Positions 1-8,240 of a DNA stretch of 55,280 nt are shown here, in pieces (the first letter of the stretch is position 1; each line of letters opens with the position of its first letter). Under the pieces are notes generated by a model that was not told where the DNA came from, ran no database searches, and saw only the letters and a list, made by a program, of their open reading frames with translations. A program made the translations under genes and the position numbers. This stretch comes from CAYJPV01 sp964396055 (GTDB lineage: Bacteria; Acidobacteriota; Vicinamibacteria; Vicinamibacterales; JAKQTR01): assembly GCA_964396055.1 (NCBI GenBank), contig CAYNDV010000013.1, positions 1 to 55,280 of the forward strand. Reading direction: 5' to 3'.

Positions 1-47
1 AGAAGACAGAAGACAGAAGACAGAAGGCAGAAGGCAGAAGGTAGAAG
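1..47. repeat. Heptanucleotide tandem repeat (agaagac/agaaggc)
   Basis: Six consecutive 7-base units are followed by five bases of a seventh: three agaagac, two agaaggc, one agaaggt, then agaag. The array runs off the left edge, so its true length is unknown. It lies just upstream of the first gene and is purine-only except for the last base of each unit. It resembles the short tandemly repeated heptamers (STRR) known from cyanobacteria; that comparison is by period only. Confidence 0.9.
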
Positions 48-87
48 TCGCGCGCTGCGACGCGCGGGCGCGAAGGGGGCGACACGC

Positions 88-2349
88 ATGGCCCGTGGGG
101 ATCAGGTTACAAACCCGGGCGCGGGGCGGGCTGCGCGGGTGAAGCCGGCCGCTGTCGTGACCGTGCTGGCGTGGCTGCTGCTCGGGCTGGCGCCGCCGTC
201 GCCGCCGCCGCCGTTCTTTCCGGTCGCCGTATGGTATAGCGGCGGCACCGCGCGCGCGCCCATGTTGTCGCCCGTCGGTCCGGCGTCGGCGCGCGAGTGG
301 GCCGCCGACCTGGCCCGCATCAAGGCGCTCGGCTTCAATACGGTGCGCACCTGGGTCGAGTGGAGCGCCGGCGAACCCGTCGAAGGAGCGTTCAACCTCG
401 CGGGTCTCGACCTGATGCTCCGCCTCGCCGACGAGGCGGGGCTCAAGGTGATCGTCCAGGTGTATGTCGACTCGGCTCCCGAGTGGGTGGGCCGGAAGTA
501 CGCCGACGGGCGATTCACGGCGCAAAGCGGCGTCACACTCCCGTCGCAGGCGGCGCCCGGCTTCTGCTTCGACCACCCGGGTGTCCGGGGCGCGGTGCTG
601 CGCTTCTTCGCGGAGGTGGCCCGGCGGGCGTCGCGCAGCCCGGCGTTCCATGCGTACGATGTCTGGAGCGAACCGGCCGTGATGAACTGGGCCCTGCCGG
701 CCTACCTGCCGAATGCGCAGTTCTGCTACTGCCCGCACAGCGTCGCCCGGTTCCGCGAGTGGCTGCGCGCGAAGCACGGCACGCTGGAGGCGCTCAACAC
801 CGCGTGGTACCGTACGTTCTCGACGTGGGACCAGGTGGAGCCGCCGCGGTTCGGGACGATTCTCACCTACGCGGACTTCATGGACTGGCGGGTCTACGTC
901 GGGGACAAGATCGCGGCGGACCTCGCCGCGCGGGCCGGCGCGGTCAAGGCCGTCGACCCGGTACACACGGTGACCAGCCACGCGCCCAACCCGTCGCCCG
1001 TCTTCCGGACCATGGCTGACGCGATGGACGCGTCCGACGACTACCTGATGAAGGACGCCGTCGACTACTTCGGCACGAGCTTCTATCCCCGCCTCACGTC
1101 TCCCGATCGCGACTTCCCGCTCGAGCGCCGGGCCCTGGTGATGGACGCCGCGCGGGCCGTCACCGGCGGCCGCGGGTTCTACGTCGGCGAACTTCAGGCC
1201 GGCTATGGCGTACACGGGATCATCGCCGGCAACCCGGTCACGCCCGCCGACCTCGAGTTGCAGGCGTGGGGGTTCGTGGCCCGCGGGGCGCGCGCCATCA
1301 GCTTCTACGCGTACTACCCGATGAGCACCGGGTACGAAGCCGGGGGGTACGGCCTGGTGAACCTCGACGGCACGGCCACGGACCGGAGCCGCCGCGCGGG
1401 CGCCACGGCCCGGGCCGTGGCGGCGCACGCAGACCTGCTGCTGGCCGCGTCGCCTCAGCCCGCGGAGGTGGCGATCGTGTTCAACCCGCTGGTCCCGCTG
1501 CTCGGGGGCGAGCAGGCCTACGGCGACCGCCGTGGCATGCACCGGGCCCTGGCGGGCTACCACCGCATGTTCTTCGAACGGAACATCCCGGTCGACCTGC
1601 CGAGCGCCCGCGAGATGACCGCCGCGTCGCTGGCCCGCTACCGGCTCGTCATCGTCCCGTATCCGCTGCTGCTGACGCGCGACATGGCCGGCGCGCTCGA
1701 AGGCTACGTGCGAGCAGGCGGCCGGGCGTTCGTGGAGGCGCGCCCCGGCTGGCAGGACGAACGCGGCCACGCGGAGCCGATCCTGCCGGGCTTCGGCTGG
1801 CACCAGATGTTCGGCGTGCGGGAGACTGAGGTCGTGCCTGTGAAGCAGGCCACGGTCACCTGGCAGGACCGCACCTTCATCGGCACCGGCTTCGCCGAAC
1901 GCCTCATGCCCATCGCGCCGGACACCCGGGTGGTGGCCACGTTCGACGATGGTCAGCCGGCGGCGTTCGAGCGGGCGCACGGCGCGGGCCGGGCCATCAT
2001 CCTCGGGACGTTCGCCGGCGAACGGAATGCCACGGACCCGGTGGCACAGCACGCCCTGGGCGACCTGCTTGCCGACTGGGCCGGGCTCGCCCGTCCCGCG
2101 CTCACCTCATCGTCGTTCGTGGAGGTGAGGCGACTCGTGGCCGAGGCCGGTGAGGTGGTGCTGCTCTTCAATCACGGTGGGACGCCGGCCCGCGTCGGGT
2201 TCGAGATGCCGTTGCCGCGCCCGGCGGCGCGCGTGCGCGAGCTCGTCACGGACGCAGACCTGCCGCCGGTGTCCGCGGGCCCGCTCCGCCTGGCGCTCGA
2301 CCTGCCGGCCGAGTCGGTCCGCGTCTTCCGCGTCGACCTGGCGCGGTGA
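88..2349 (+). CDS. Secreted glycoside hydrolase, GH42-type beta-galactosidase-like
   Basis: Probably a retaining exo-glycosidase of the GH42 (clan GH-A) type acting outside the cytoplasm. The 753-residue product has a hydrophobic, proline-rich N-terminus (about residues 19-45) consistent with an export signal. A TIM-barrel follows with the early motif GFNTVRTWVEW. The motif VWSEP places the likely acid/base at E195 and YVGELQ the likely nucleophile at E368. After about residue 450 comes a flavodoxin-like, beta-galactosidase trimerisation-type domain, then a small C-terminal beta domain. ATG 88 has an AGGGGG stretch about nine bases upstream; a later GTG at 139 would place the signal peptide closer to the N-terminus. 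It converges on the protease downstream. Substrate is not readable from sequence; beta-galactoside is the family default and other clan GH-A activities are possible. Confidence 0.8.
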   Translation: MARGDQVTNPGAGRAARVKPAAVVTVLAWLLLGLAPPSPPPPFFPVAVWYSGGTARAPMLSPVGPASAREWAADLARIKALGFNTVRTWVEWSAGEPVEGAFNLAGLDLMLRLADEAGLKVIVQVYVDSAPEWVGRKYADGRFTAQSGVTLPSQAAPGFCFDHPGVRGAVLRFFAEVARRASRSPAFHAYDVWSEPAVMNWALPAYLPNAQFCYCPHSVARFREWLRAKHGTLEALNTAWYRTFSTWDQVEPPRFGTILTYADFMDWRVYVGDKIAADLAARAGAVKAVDPVHTVTSHAPNPSPVFRTMADAMDASDDYLMKDAVDYFGTSFYPRLTSPDRDFPLERRALVMDAARAVTGGRGFYVGELQAGYGVHGIIAGNPVTPADLELQAWGFVARGARAISFYAYYPMSTGYEAGGYGLVNLDGTATDRSRRAGATARAVAAHADLLLAASPQPAEVAIVFNPLVPLLGGEQAYGDRRGMHRALAGYHRMFFERNIPVDLPSAREMTAASLARYRLVIVPYPLLLTRDMAGALEGYVRAGGRAFVEARPGWQDERGHAEPILPGFGWHQMFGVRETEVVPVKQATVTWQDRTFIGTGFAERLMPIAPDTRVVATFDDGQPAAFERAHGAGRAIILGTFAGERNATDPVAQHALGDLLADWAGLARPALTSSSFVEVRRLVAEAGEVVLLFNHGGTPARVGFEMPLPRPAARVRELVTDADLPPVSAGPLRLALDLPAESVRVFRVDLAR

Positions 2350-2376
2350 GGTCCCGGCGGGCGCCGAACGAAGAAC

Positions 2377-2409
2377 GGGCGCCGGCCCGCACGCGGCAGG
2401 CCGGCGCCC
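2377..2409. terminator. Hairpin terminator between convergent genes
   Basis: A perfect 11-bp inverted repeat (GGGCGCCGGCC and its complement) encloses an 11-base loop. It lies between the stop of the GH42 gene (2349) and the stop of the minus-strand protease (2447). There is no U-tract on either side, so it may work as a bidirectional structural terminator or as an RNA 3'-end stabiliser. Confidence 0.6.
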
Positions 2410-2446
2410 CAGGTTGGACGAACCGCAGCGTCCTCGGCTGCCGCGG

Positions 2447-4264
2447 TCAGTCGTCCCAGATGGTCGTGTCCCCCCAGACGATGTTGTCGGCCCAGACGAT
2501 GTTCTCGCCCCAGACGATGTTCTCGCCCCAGACGATGTTGTCAGCCCAGACGATGTTCTCACCCCAGACGATGTTCTCGCCCCAGACGATGTTCTCGCCC
2601 CAGACGATGTTGTCGCCCCAGACGATGTTCTCGCCCCAGACGATGTTCGACCCCCACACCTGCTCGTTGTAGAGAATCGCCTCGCCCCAGACGATGTTGG
2701 CCGCCCACAGGTACGACGACGACCAGGCGTAGGTGGTGCCGGCGATCACCGTGGACGGTGTCGCGTCGGTCGTCGCCCAGTACGTCCCGGTGGCGGCCGC
2801 CGTATTGAGGCCCCCGGCAAGCGCCACGGCGGCGCCGGCGTTGAGCGAGCCGGTGCCCTGCGTCAGCACGTCGGTTCCAGGCACTGGAATGGCGGTGTAC
2901 TGGAGCAGGCCCTTGATGGTGTTGGGCGTCAGCGCCGGCGTGCCCGGCCAGTAGTAATCGTGCTCGTCCATCATCAGGGCGATGGCGCCCGAGACGACCG
3001 CGGTGGCCATGCTGCTGCCCGACAGACGGATGTAGGTCTTGTTGCCGTTCTTGTCGGTGACGAGGTTGTTCGGCAGCTGCTGCGCCAGCGTCATCGACAG
3101 GCTGGGGCAGCGGCCGATGAGCCGGTGGCCCGGGGCCACGATGTCCGGCTTTGCCCGCGCGTCGAACCACGTTGGCCCGCGAGAGCTGTAGGGCGCCACG
3201 AGGTCGTCGTCGCGCGTGGCGGTACCCTTGGTGTCCACGGCGCCGACCGTGATGGCCGACGGCGCGTTGCCCGGCGACGAGATGCCGCCGTACCCAGACG
3301 TCTGCGTCTCGGGGTTGTAGCCGAAGTTGCCGGCCGAGGCGACCACCACGATGCCGGCCTGCACGGCAGCCTCGACGGCCTGCACGAGCGGATCGGTGGC
3401 GGCCGGCTCGAGCACCGGGTGGCCCAGCGACAGGTTGATGATGCGGATGTTGTAGGCCGCGCGGTTGGCGATGGCCCACTCGATGGCCGCGATCACGTTG
3501 CTGGTGGACCCCGCGCCCGCGCTGTCGAGCACCCGCAGGCCGATCAGGGTCACGTTCGGCGCCAGCCCCTGGTACTGAGACCCGGTGGACATCATGCCCG
3601 TGCCCGCAATGAGCGACGCGACGTGCGTGCCGTGCCCGTGGCCGTCAACGGGGCTGACCGCCTGGGCACCCGTGCCGGCGGTGAAGTCGCGGAACGCCTT
3701 GATCCGCGTGCTGTACAGGTCGTTGTTGGGCGCGATGCCCGAGTCGACGACGGCCACGCCCACACCGGTGCCCAGGGTGCCCCCGAACTGGGTGGTGGGC
3801 AGCGCCAGCGTGGAGCGGAGCGCGGTTTCCGTGGCCGTGCTCAACTGGGCCTTGACCTCGGCGTCGATCGAGACGCTGAGCACGCCGGGCTCGCCGGCCA
3901 GTTGCTCGAGGTCCTTGACCCGCACGGTGAGGCCGATCCCGTTGATCGACGAGAACTGGCGGACCCGTTTGTGGCCGCGCTTCGCGAGCTCGGCCGTCTT
4001 GCCGGCGCGCGCGCCCGGCTTCATCGTGACGATGACCTTGACGTCGCCGGCATCGCCCTGCTCGATGCGATCCTGCAACGCCTTGTCGAGCCGGCGGCCA
4101 CGATCCTGGGCGATGCCCGTGGTTGGCCAGGCCAGCACGGCGACGAGGGCAGCCGCGACGGCGAAGCGCCAGCGATACGGGGACATCAGCGGCTGGCGTC
4201 CGCCCCAGATGAGCCGCGGCTTCACCTGGTGCCTGAGGGAATCGATGAGAGCTTTCAGCGTCAA
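2447..4264 (-). CDS. Secreted subtilisin-like (S8) serine protease with C-terminal hexapeptide repeats
   Basis: Extracellular S8 endopeptidase, 605 residues. The start is TTG at 4264, chosen because a strong GGAGGAAGG ribosome site precedes it. A long n-region leads to a hydrophobic segment at about residues 33-52 ending in IAQ. An I9-type propeptide occupies about residues 70-140. The catalytic triad is visible as D174 (VVDSG), H211 (GHGHGTHVA) and S418 (SGSSMA), with the oxyanion Asn at N313 (ASAGN). From about residue 516 the tail is Trp-rich, built on W-[GA]-[EDS]-N-I-V repeats, ending in D-D. Such tails recur in acidobacterial S8 proteases as far as I know, but their role is not established; surface display, binding or folding control are possibilities. 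Confidence 0.9.
   Translation of the reverse strand: MTLKALIDSLRHQVKPRLIWGGRQPLMSPYRWRFAVAAALVAVLAWPTTGIAQDRGRRLDKALQDRIEQGDAGDVKVIVTMKPGARAGKTAELAKRGHKRVRQFSSINGIGLTVRVKDLEQLAGEPGVLSVSIDAEVKAQLSTATETALRSTLALPTTQFGGTLGTGVGVAVVDSGIAPNNDLYSTRIKAFRDFTAGTGAQAVSPVDGHGHGTHVASLIAGTGMMSTGSQYQGLAPNVTLIGLRVLDSAGAGSTSNVIAAIEWAIANRAAYNIRIINLSLGHPVLEPAATDPLVQAVEAAVQAGIVVVASAGNFGYNPETQTSGYGGISSPGNAPSAITVGAVDTKGTATRDDDLVAPYSSRGPTWFDARAKPDIVAPGHRLIGRCPSLSMTLAQQLPNNLVTDKNGNKTYIRLSGSSMATAVVSGAIALMMDEHDYYWPGTPALTPNTIKGLLQYTAIPVPGTDVLTQGTGSLNAGAAVALAGGLNTAAATGTYWATTDATPSTVIAGTTYAWSSSYLWAANIVWGEAILYNEQVWGSNIVWGENIVWGDNIVWGENIVWGENIVWGENIVWADNIVWGENIVWGENIVWADNIVWGDTTIWDD
2456..2713 (-). repeat. 18-bp tandem repeat encoding W-[GA]-x-N-I-V hexapeptides
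   Basis: On the plus strand the unit is ccagacgatgttctcgcc. Ten consecutive units place a cca (Trp) codon every 18 bases from 2474 to 2636. A divergent copy lies further upstream in the gene (about 2690-2713) and a degenerate last one toward the stop. Third codon positions and the residue before Asn (E, D, S) vary while Trp, Asn, Ile and Val are kept, which suggests selection on the protein rather than only recent DNA slippage. Confidence 0.9.
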
Positions 4265-4413
4265 GAGATACCTTCCTCCGGCGCCTGAAATAGCAAGAAG
4301 CCGACCAGATGGCGCGACGAGCTCGCCAGAGACGGAATGAACCCGTGTTCATGGGCCGAGTCGCGCGATCACCCGGCGAGGCTTCGTCAGGTGCGGCCAC
4401 CGCGATTCCGTCC

Positions 4414-4443
4414 CGTTTCGAGGCAACTGCCTCGAAACGAGGC
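4414..4443. promoter_or_regulatory. Two overlapping, mutually exclusive hairpins in the divergent intergenic region
   Basis: A perfect 11-bp stem with loop aact (4414-4424 with 4429-4439) shares its right arm with a second perfect 6-bp stem with loop aaa (4429-4434 with 4438-4443). Only one can form at a time. The element sits between the divergent protease and pdxB genes, just upstream of the proposed pdxB -10 box, so it is more likely a DNA operator than a pdxB leader switch. It could also lie in an upstream transcript. Confidence 0.45.
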
Positions 4444-4457
4444 TGCAGAAGCGGGCA

Positions 4458-4464
4458 GTATCGT
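4458..4464 (+). promoter_or_regulatory. Putative -10 box GTATCGT for pdxB
   Basis: GTATCGT fits the GTANNNT pattern seen before many genes of this window. It is 52 bases upstream of the pdxB ATG. No clear -35 is visible. Confidence 0.4.
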
Positions 4465-4516
4465 GCAGGAGACACCACATCTTGCGTGTCGGCGCGCCGG
4501 ACGACAGAATCTCCTC

Positions 4517-5686
4517 ATGACGCTCTGTGTCCTGGCCGACGAGAACATCCCGTTCGCCCGCGAGGCGTTCAGCACGCTGGGCGAGGTCCGGCTGATGCAC
4601 GGGCGGCAGATCACGCCCGCGCACCTGCGCGACGTCGGGATGGTGATCGTGCGGTCCATCACGCGCGTCGATGCGGCGCTCGTGGCCGGGTCTCCCGTGC
4701 GCTTCGTGGGCACGGCCACGTCGGGATCGGATCACGTGAGCCAGGCGGACCTGGCGCGCCTGGGCGTGACCTTCCACGCCGCGCTCGGCTGCAACGCCAA
4801 CGCCGTGGCGGAGTACATGGCGGCGGCGTGGCTCGCGGTGGCCCGCCGCACGGGACGGACCCTGCGTGGCCTGCGCGTCGGCATCGTCGGGGTCGGGCAC
4901 GTGGGATCGCTGGTGGCGGAAAAGGCGGTGGCCCTGGGCATGACGCCGGTCCTCAACGATCCGCCGAAGGGCCGCGAGACCGGATCGGATCGATACCGGC
5001 CGCTGGACGAGTTGCTCGCCTGCGACATCGTGACGTGCCACACGCCTCTCACCCACGACGGACCCGACCCCACGTACCGGCTGATCGGCGAGCCGTTCCT
5101 GTCGCGGCTGAAGCAGGGCGCGTGGTTCTGCAACGCCGGCCGTGGCGAGGTGGTGGACGAAGCCGCCCTGCACCGGGCCCTCGACGCGGGCCGGCTGGGG
5201 GCCTGCGTGCTCGACGTCTGGGATCACGAGCCGGCCGTCGATCCGCGGCTGCTCACGCGCGTGGACATCGCCACACCGCACATCGCCGGGTACTCCCTCG
5301 AGGGCAAGCTCAACGGCACGGCGATGATCTACGATGCGGCCTGCCGGTTCCTGGGCCGCGCGCCGGCGTGGGACGCCGAGGCCGCGGCGCCACCGCCCAC
5401 GGTGCCGATGGTCGAACTCGACTCCGCCGGCCTCGATGACGAGGGGGTGATCGCGGCGGCCGTTCATGCGGTGTACCCCATCCTTCACGACGACACGCGG
5501 ATGCGCCCGCTGGCCGCGCTGCCGGATGGCCAGCGCGGCCGCGCCTTCGACGAGCTGCGCAAGTCCTACCCCGTCCGGCGCGAGTTCCGGCACACGACGG
5601 TCGTCGCCCGAGGCGCGTCGGCGGCCGCGCGGGCCTCGCTGCGGGCGCTGGGCTTCCGCGTGGCGGCCGGCGGGCCCGCCGCCTGA
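4517..5686 (+). CDS. pdxB: Erythronate-4-phosphate dehydrogenase
   Basis: NAD-dependent oxidation of 4-phospho-D-erythronate, the second step of DXP-dependent pyridoxal 5'-phosphate synthesis; cytosolic. The 389-residue product has the D-2-hydroxyacid dehydrogenase fold. A PdxB-typical N-terminal block (ADENIPFA, ALGCNANAVAEY) is followed by the Rossmann motif GIVGVGHVG, NAGRGEVVDE, and the catalytic His in PHIAGYSLEGK. The C-terminal part from about residue 300 (LDDE, RRDD-like HDDTRMRP, FDELRKSYPVRRE) matches the PdxB dimerisation domain, so the gene is full length. The start is ATG 4517, because residues encoded upstream have no family resemblance; no strong ribosome site is visible. Followed on the same strand by the GH95 gene after 76 bases. 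Confidence 0.93.
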   Translation: MTLCVLADENIPFAREAFSTLGEVRLMHGRQITPAHLRDVGMVIVRSITRVDAALVAGSPVRFVGTATSGSDHVSQADLARLGVTFHAALGCNANAVAEYMAAAWLAVARRTGRTLRGLRVGIVGVGHVGSLVAEKAVALGMTPVLNDPPKGRETGSDRYRPLDELLACDIVTCHTPLTHDGPDPTYRLIGEPFLSRLKQGAWFCNAGRGEVVDEAALHRALDAGRLGACVLDVWDHEPAVDPRLLTRVDIATPHIAGYSLEGKLNGTAMIYDAACRFLGRAPAWDAEAAAPPPTVPMVELDSAGLDDEGVIAAAVHAVYPILHDDTRMRPLAALPDGQRGRAFDELRKSYPVRREFRHTTVVARGASAAARASLRALGFRVAAGGPAA

Positions 5687-5690
5687 GGCA

Positions 5691-5697
5691 GTAGAAT
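5691..5697 (+). promoter_or_regulatory. Putative -10 box GTAGAAT for the GH95 gene
   Basis: GTAGAAT, five bases after the pdxB stop codon, fits the window's GTANNNT pattern. A small GGCCGG/CCGGCC hairpin (5729-5745) stands just before the ribosome site of the next gene and could influence its translation. Confidence 0.4.
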
Positions 5698-5762
5698 CCA
5701 GCACACGAGCCTGTGAGGGGCGCTGTTCGGCCGGCCTGTCCGGCCACCGCGAGGAGGACTCC

Positions 5763-8240
5763 GTGACGACCAGATTGCACTCGCCCTCGTCCCGCAGGGC
5801 GATCCGCCGGGCGGTGGCCGCCTGCCTGGTCTGCCTGGCGGCTGTGACGCCGGGCCCCGCGCCGCGGGCGCAGGCGCCGGCCGCCGGGGCGGCCCTCCTG
5901 TTGTGGTACGACAGGCCCGCGACGGCGTTCGAGGAGGCGCTGCCGCTCGGCAACGGCCGGCTCGGGGCGATGATCTACGGGCATCCCCAGACCGAGCGGA
6001 TCCTGCTGAACGACGCGACGCTGTGGGCAGGCGGCCCGATCGATCCGGCATCGAACCCCGACGCCATGACGCACCTGCCCGCCATCCGCCAGGCGCTCTT
6101 CGCGGGTGACTATCGGCGGGCGGACGAGATGGCCCGCCGGATGCAGGGCCGCTACTCGCAGTCCTACGCGCCCCTCGGCGACGTGTATCTCGACACACAG
6201 GGCGGCGGGACCGGCCCGGTGTCGGACTTCCGCCGGTCACTGGACCTGTCGTCGGCCGTTGTCCGCACGTCGTGGACCGCCGACGGGGTGACCGTGTCGC
6301 GCGAGTACTTCGTGTCGCATCCCGACCGGGTGCTCGTGATGCGGCTGCGTGCGTCGAAACCCGGCGCCCTGGCCTTCGCGCTGCGCGCCGACAGCCAGCT
6401 GCGCCGGACCGTGGGGGTGACGGCCGAAGGCGACCTGCTGCTGGCGGGGCGGGCTCCCGCCCACGCCGAACCCAACTATCGCCGGGACGTGAAGGAACCG
6501 CTGATCTTCGAGGACGGGCCGGACGGCCGGGGGACACGCTTCGCGGCGCGCGTCCGCGTGCTGCGCACGGACGGCCGCGTGGAGCGTGACGCCGCGAGCC
6601 TGCGGGTTGCCGGCGCCGGTGAGGCCCTGATTGCCGTCGCCGTTGAGACGAGCTTCACGGCCTTCGACCAGGACCCGCGCAGAGGCCCCGACCCGGTCAG
6701 AGCGACCGCGGAGCGCCTGGCTGCGCTGAAGGACCGTGCGGCGGAGAGCCTCGCCGATGCGCACCGGCGCGACTACCGGGCCCTGTTCAGCCGGGTGTCG
6801 CTGCATGTCGGCCGGACCGCGCAGGAGGCCCGTCCCACCGACCAGCGGTTGCGCGAGTACGCCGCCGGCGCCACGGATCCGTCGCTGGAGGCGTTGTACT
6901 TCCAGTACGGCCGCTACCTGCTCATCAGCGCGTCGCGTCCGGGCGGCCCGCCGGCGAACCTCCAGGGCATCTGGAACCCGCACATGCGCCCGCCGTGGAG
7001 CAGCAACTACACCATCAACATCAACACGGAGATGAACTACTGGCCGGCCGAGACGACGAACCTCGCCGAGTGCCACGAGCCGCTGCTCTCGTTCATCGGC
7101 AGCCTGGCGAAGACCGGCGCGGTGACCGCGAAGCACTTCTACGGCGCGGGCGGCTGGTGCGCTCATCACAACAGCGACATCTGGGCCCTCAGCAACCCGG
7201 TAGGGGACCTCGGCGTGGGTGACCCCCGCTGGGCCAACTGGCCGATGTCCGGGCTCTGGTTCAGCCTGCACCTGTGGGATCACTACCTGTTCAACGGCGA
7301 TGAAGCCTGGCTGCGCACGACCGGCTACCCGCTGATGAAGGGCGCGGCCGAATTCGCGCTCGACTGGCTGGTCGAGGGGCCCGACGGGTACCTGGTCACC
7401 GCGCCGTCGACCTCGCCCGAGAACCGGTACACGACGCCGGACGGGTACACGGGCTCGGTGTCGATCATGACGACCTCGGACCTGGCGCTCGTGCGCGGGG
7501 CGCTGCTGAACGTGCTGGCGGCGTCTTCCCGACTGGGCGTGGACGCGGCGTTCCGGGCCCGCGTGCAGGCCGCCGTCGATCGGCTCCCGCCGTACAAGGT
7601 CGGCCGCAAGGGGCAGCTGCAGGAGTGGTACCTCGACTGGGATGACGAGGACCCGCAGCACCGCCACGTGTCGCACCTGATCGGGCTCTACCCCGGCGAC
7701 CATCTCTCACCGTCGGCCACGCCGGAGCTGGCGGCGGCGGTGAGACGATCGCTCGAACTGCGCGGCGACGGCGGCACGGGCTGGAGCAAGGCGTGGAAGA
7801 TCGGGCTCTGGGCCCGCCTGTTCGATGGCGACCACGCGTACCGCATGCTGCGTACGCACCTGCAGTATGTCGGTCCCGCGGGCGACACGCAGTACAAGGG
7901 CGGCGGCACGTATCCCAATCTCTTCGACGCGCACCCGCCGTTCCAGATCGACGGCAACTTCGGGGGCACTGCGGGCATGGCGGAGATGCTCCTGCAGAGC
8001 CACGGCGGTGAGCTGCACCTGCTGCCCGCGCTGCCGGCGGCCTGGCCCGACGGCGTGGTGCGCGGCCTGCGTGCGCGCGGCGGGTTCACCGTGGACCTCA
8101 CGTGGGCGAAGGGTACCCTGGTGGAAGCACGCATCGTGGCCGACCGTGATGGGCGCGTCCGCGTGCGGACCGGCGGCACGCCGCGCGAGTACGACGTGAA
8201 GGCCGGGCAGGCAATCGTCGTGTCAATGGCCGGCCGGTGA
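5763..8240 (+). CDS. Secreted GH95 alpha-L-fucosidase-like glycoside hydrolase
   Basis: Inverting glycosidase of family GH95, typically 1,2-alpha-L-fucosidase, some members alpha-L-galactosidase. Start is GTG 5763, preceded by GAGGAGG with six-base spacing; it gives 825 residues, normal for the family. Residues 1-38 form a signal peptide (twin Arg-rich n-region, hydrophobic core, cleavage near RAQA). The N-terminal beta domain begins LLWYDRPA and PLGNGRLGAMIYGHP. The (alpha/alpha)6 barrel shows NLQGIWNP, the paired Asn of NYTININ, ETTNLAE, STSPEN (likely acid), HRHVSHLIGLYPG, GWSKAWKIGLWARL and QIDGNFGGTAGMAEML, which contains the Asp that with the Asn pair activates water. Its stop overlaps the convergent kinase by 18 bases. 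Likely used to release fucose from plant or microbial polysaccharide. Confidence 0.93.
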   Translation: MTTRLHSPSSRRAIRRAVAACLVCLAAVTPGPAPRAQAPAAGAALLLWYDRPATAFEEALPLGNGRLGAMIYGHPQTERILLNDATLWAGGPIDPASNPDAMTHLPAIRQALFAGDYRRADEMARRMQGRYSQSYAPLGDVYLDTQGGGTGPVSDFRRSLDLSSAVVRTSWTADGVTVSREYFVSHPDRVLVMRLRASKPGALAFALRADSQLRRTVGVTAEGDLLLAGRAPAHAEPNYRRDVKEPLIFEDGPDGRGTRFAARVRVLRTDGRVERDAASLRVAGAGEALIAVAVETSFTAFDQDPRRGPDPVRATAERLAALKDRAAESLADAHRRDYRALFSRVSLHVGRTAQEARPTDQRLREYAAGATDPSLEALYFQYGRYLLISASRPGGPPANLQGIWNPHMRPPWSSNYTININTEMNYWPAETTNLAECHEPLLSFIGSLAKTGAVTAKHFYGAGGWCAHHNSDIWALSNPVGDLGVGDPRWANWPMSGLWFSLHLWDHYLFNGDEAWLRTTGYPLMKGAAEFALDWLVEGPDGYLVTAPSTSPENRYTTPDGYTGSVSIMTTSDLALVRGALLNVLAASSRLGVDAAFRARVQAAVDRLPPYKVGRKGQLQEWYLDWDDEDPQHRHVSHLIGLYPGDHLSPSATPELAAAVRRSLELRGDGGTGWSKAWKIGLWARLFDGDHAYRMLRTHLQYVGPAGDTQYKGGGTYPNLFDAHPPFQIDGNFGGTAGMAEMLLQSHGGELHLLPALPAAWPDGVVRGLRARGGFTVDLTWAKGTLVEARIVADRDGRVRVRTGGTPREYDVKAGQAIVVSMAGR

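Noticed and set aside
1..47. CRISPR or transposon end at the window edges
   Set aside because: Seven-base units with no spacers, no inverted terminal repeat and no transposase in the window.
2346..2672. 108-residue frame with repeated FSPQTM units
   Set aside because: It is the opposite-strand reading of the 18-bp repeat that encodes the Trp hexapeptides of the protease.
2150..4288. 712-residue open frame on the plus strand opposite the S8 protease
   Set aside because: It is antisense to a protein with a full catalytic triad; its Val-Gly-Arg-rich composition is what GC-rich third positions create.
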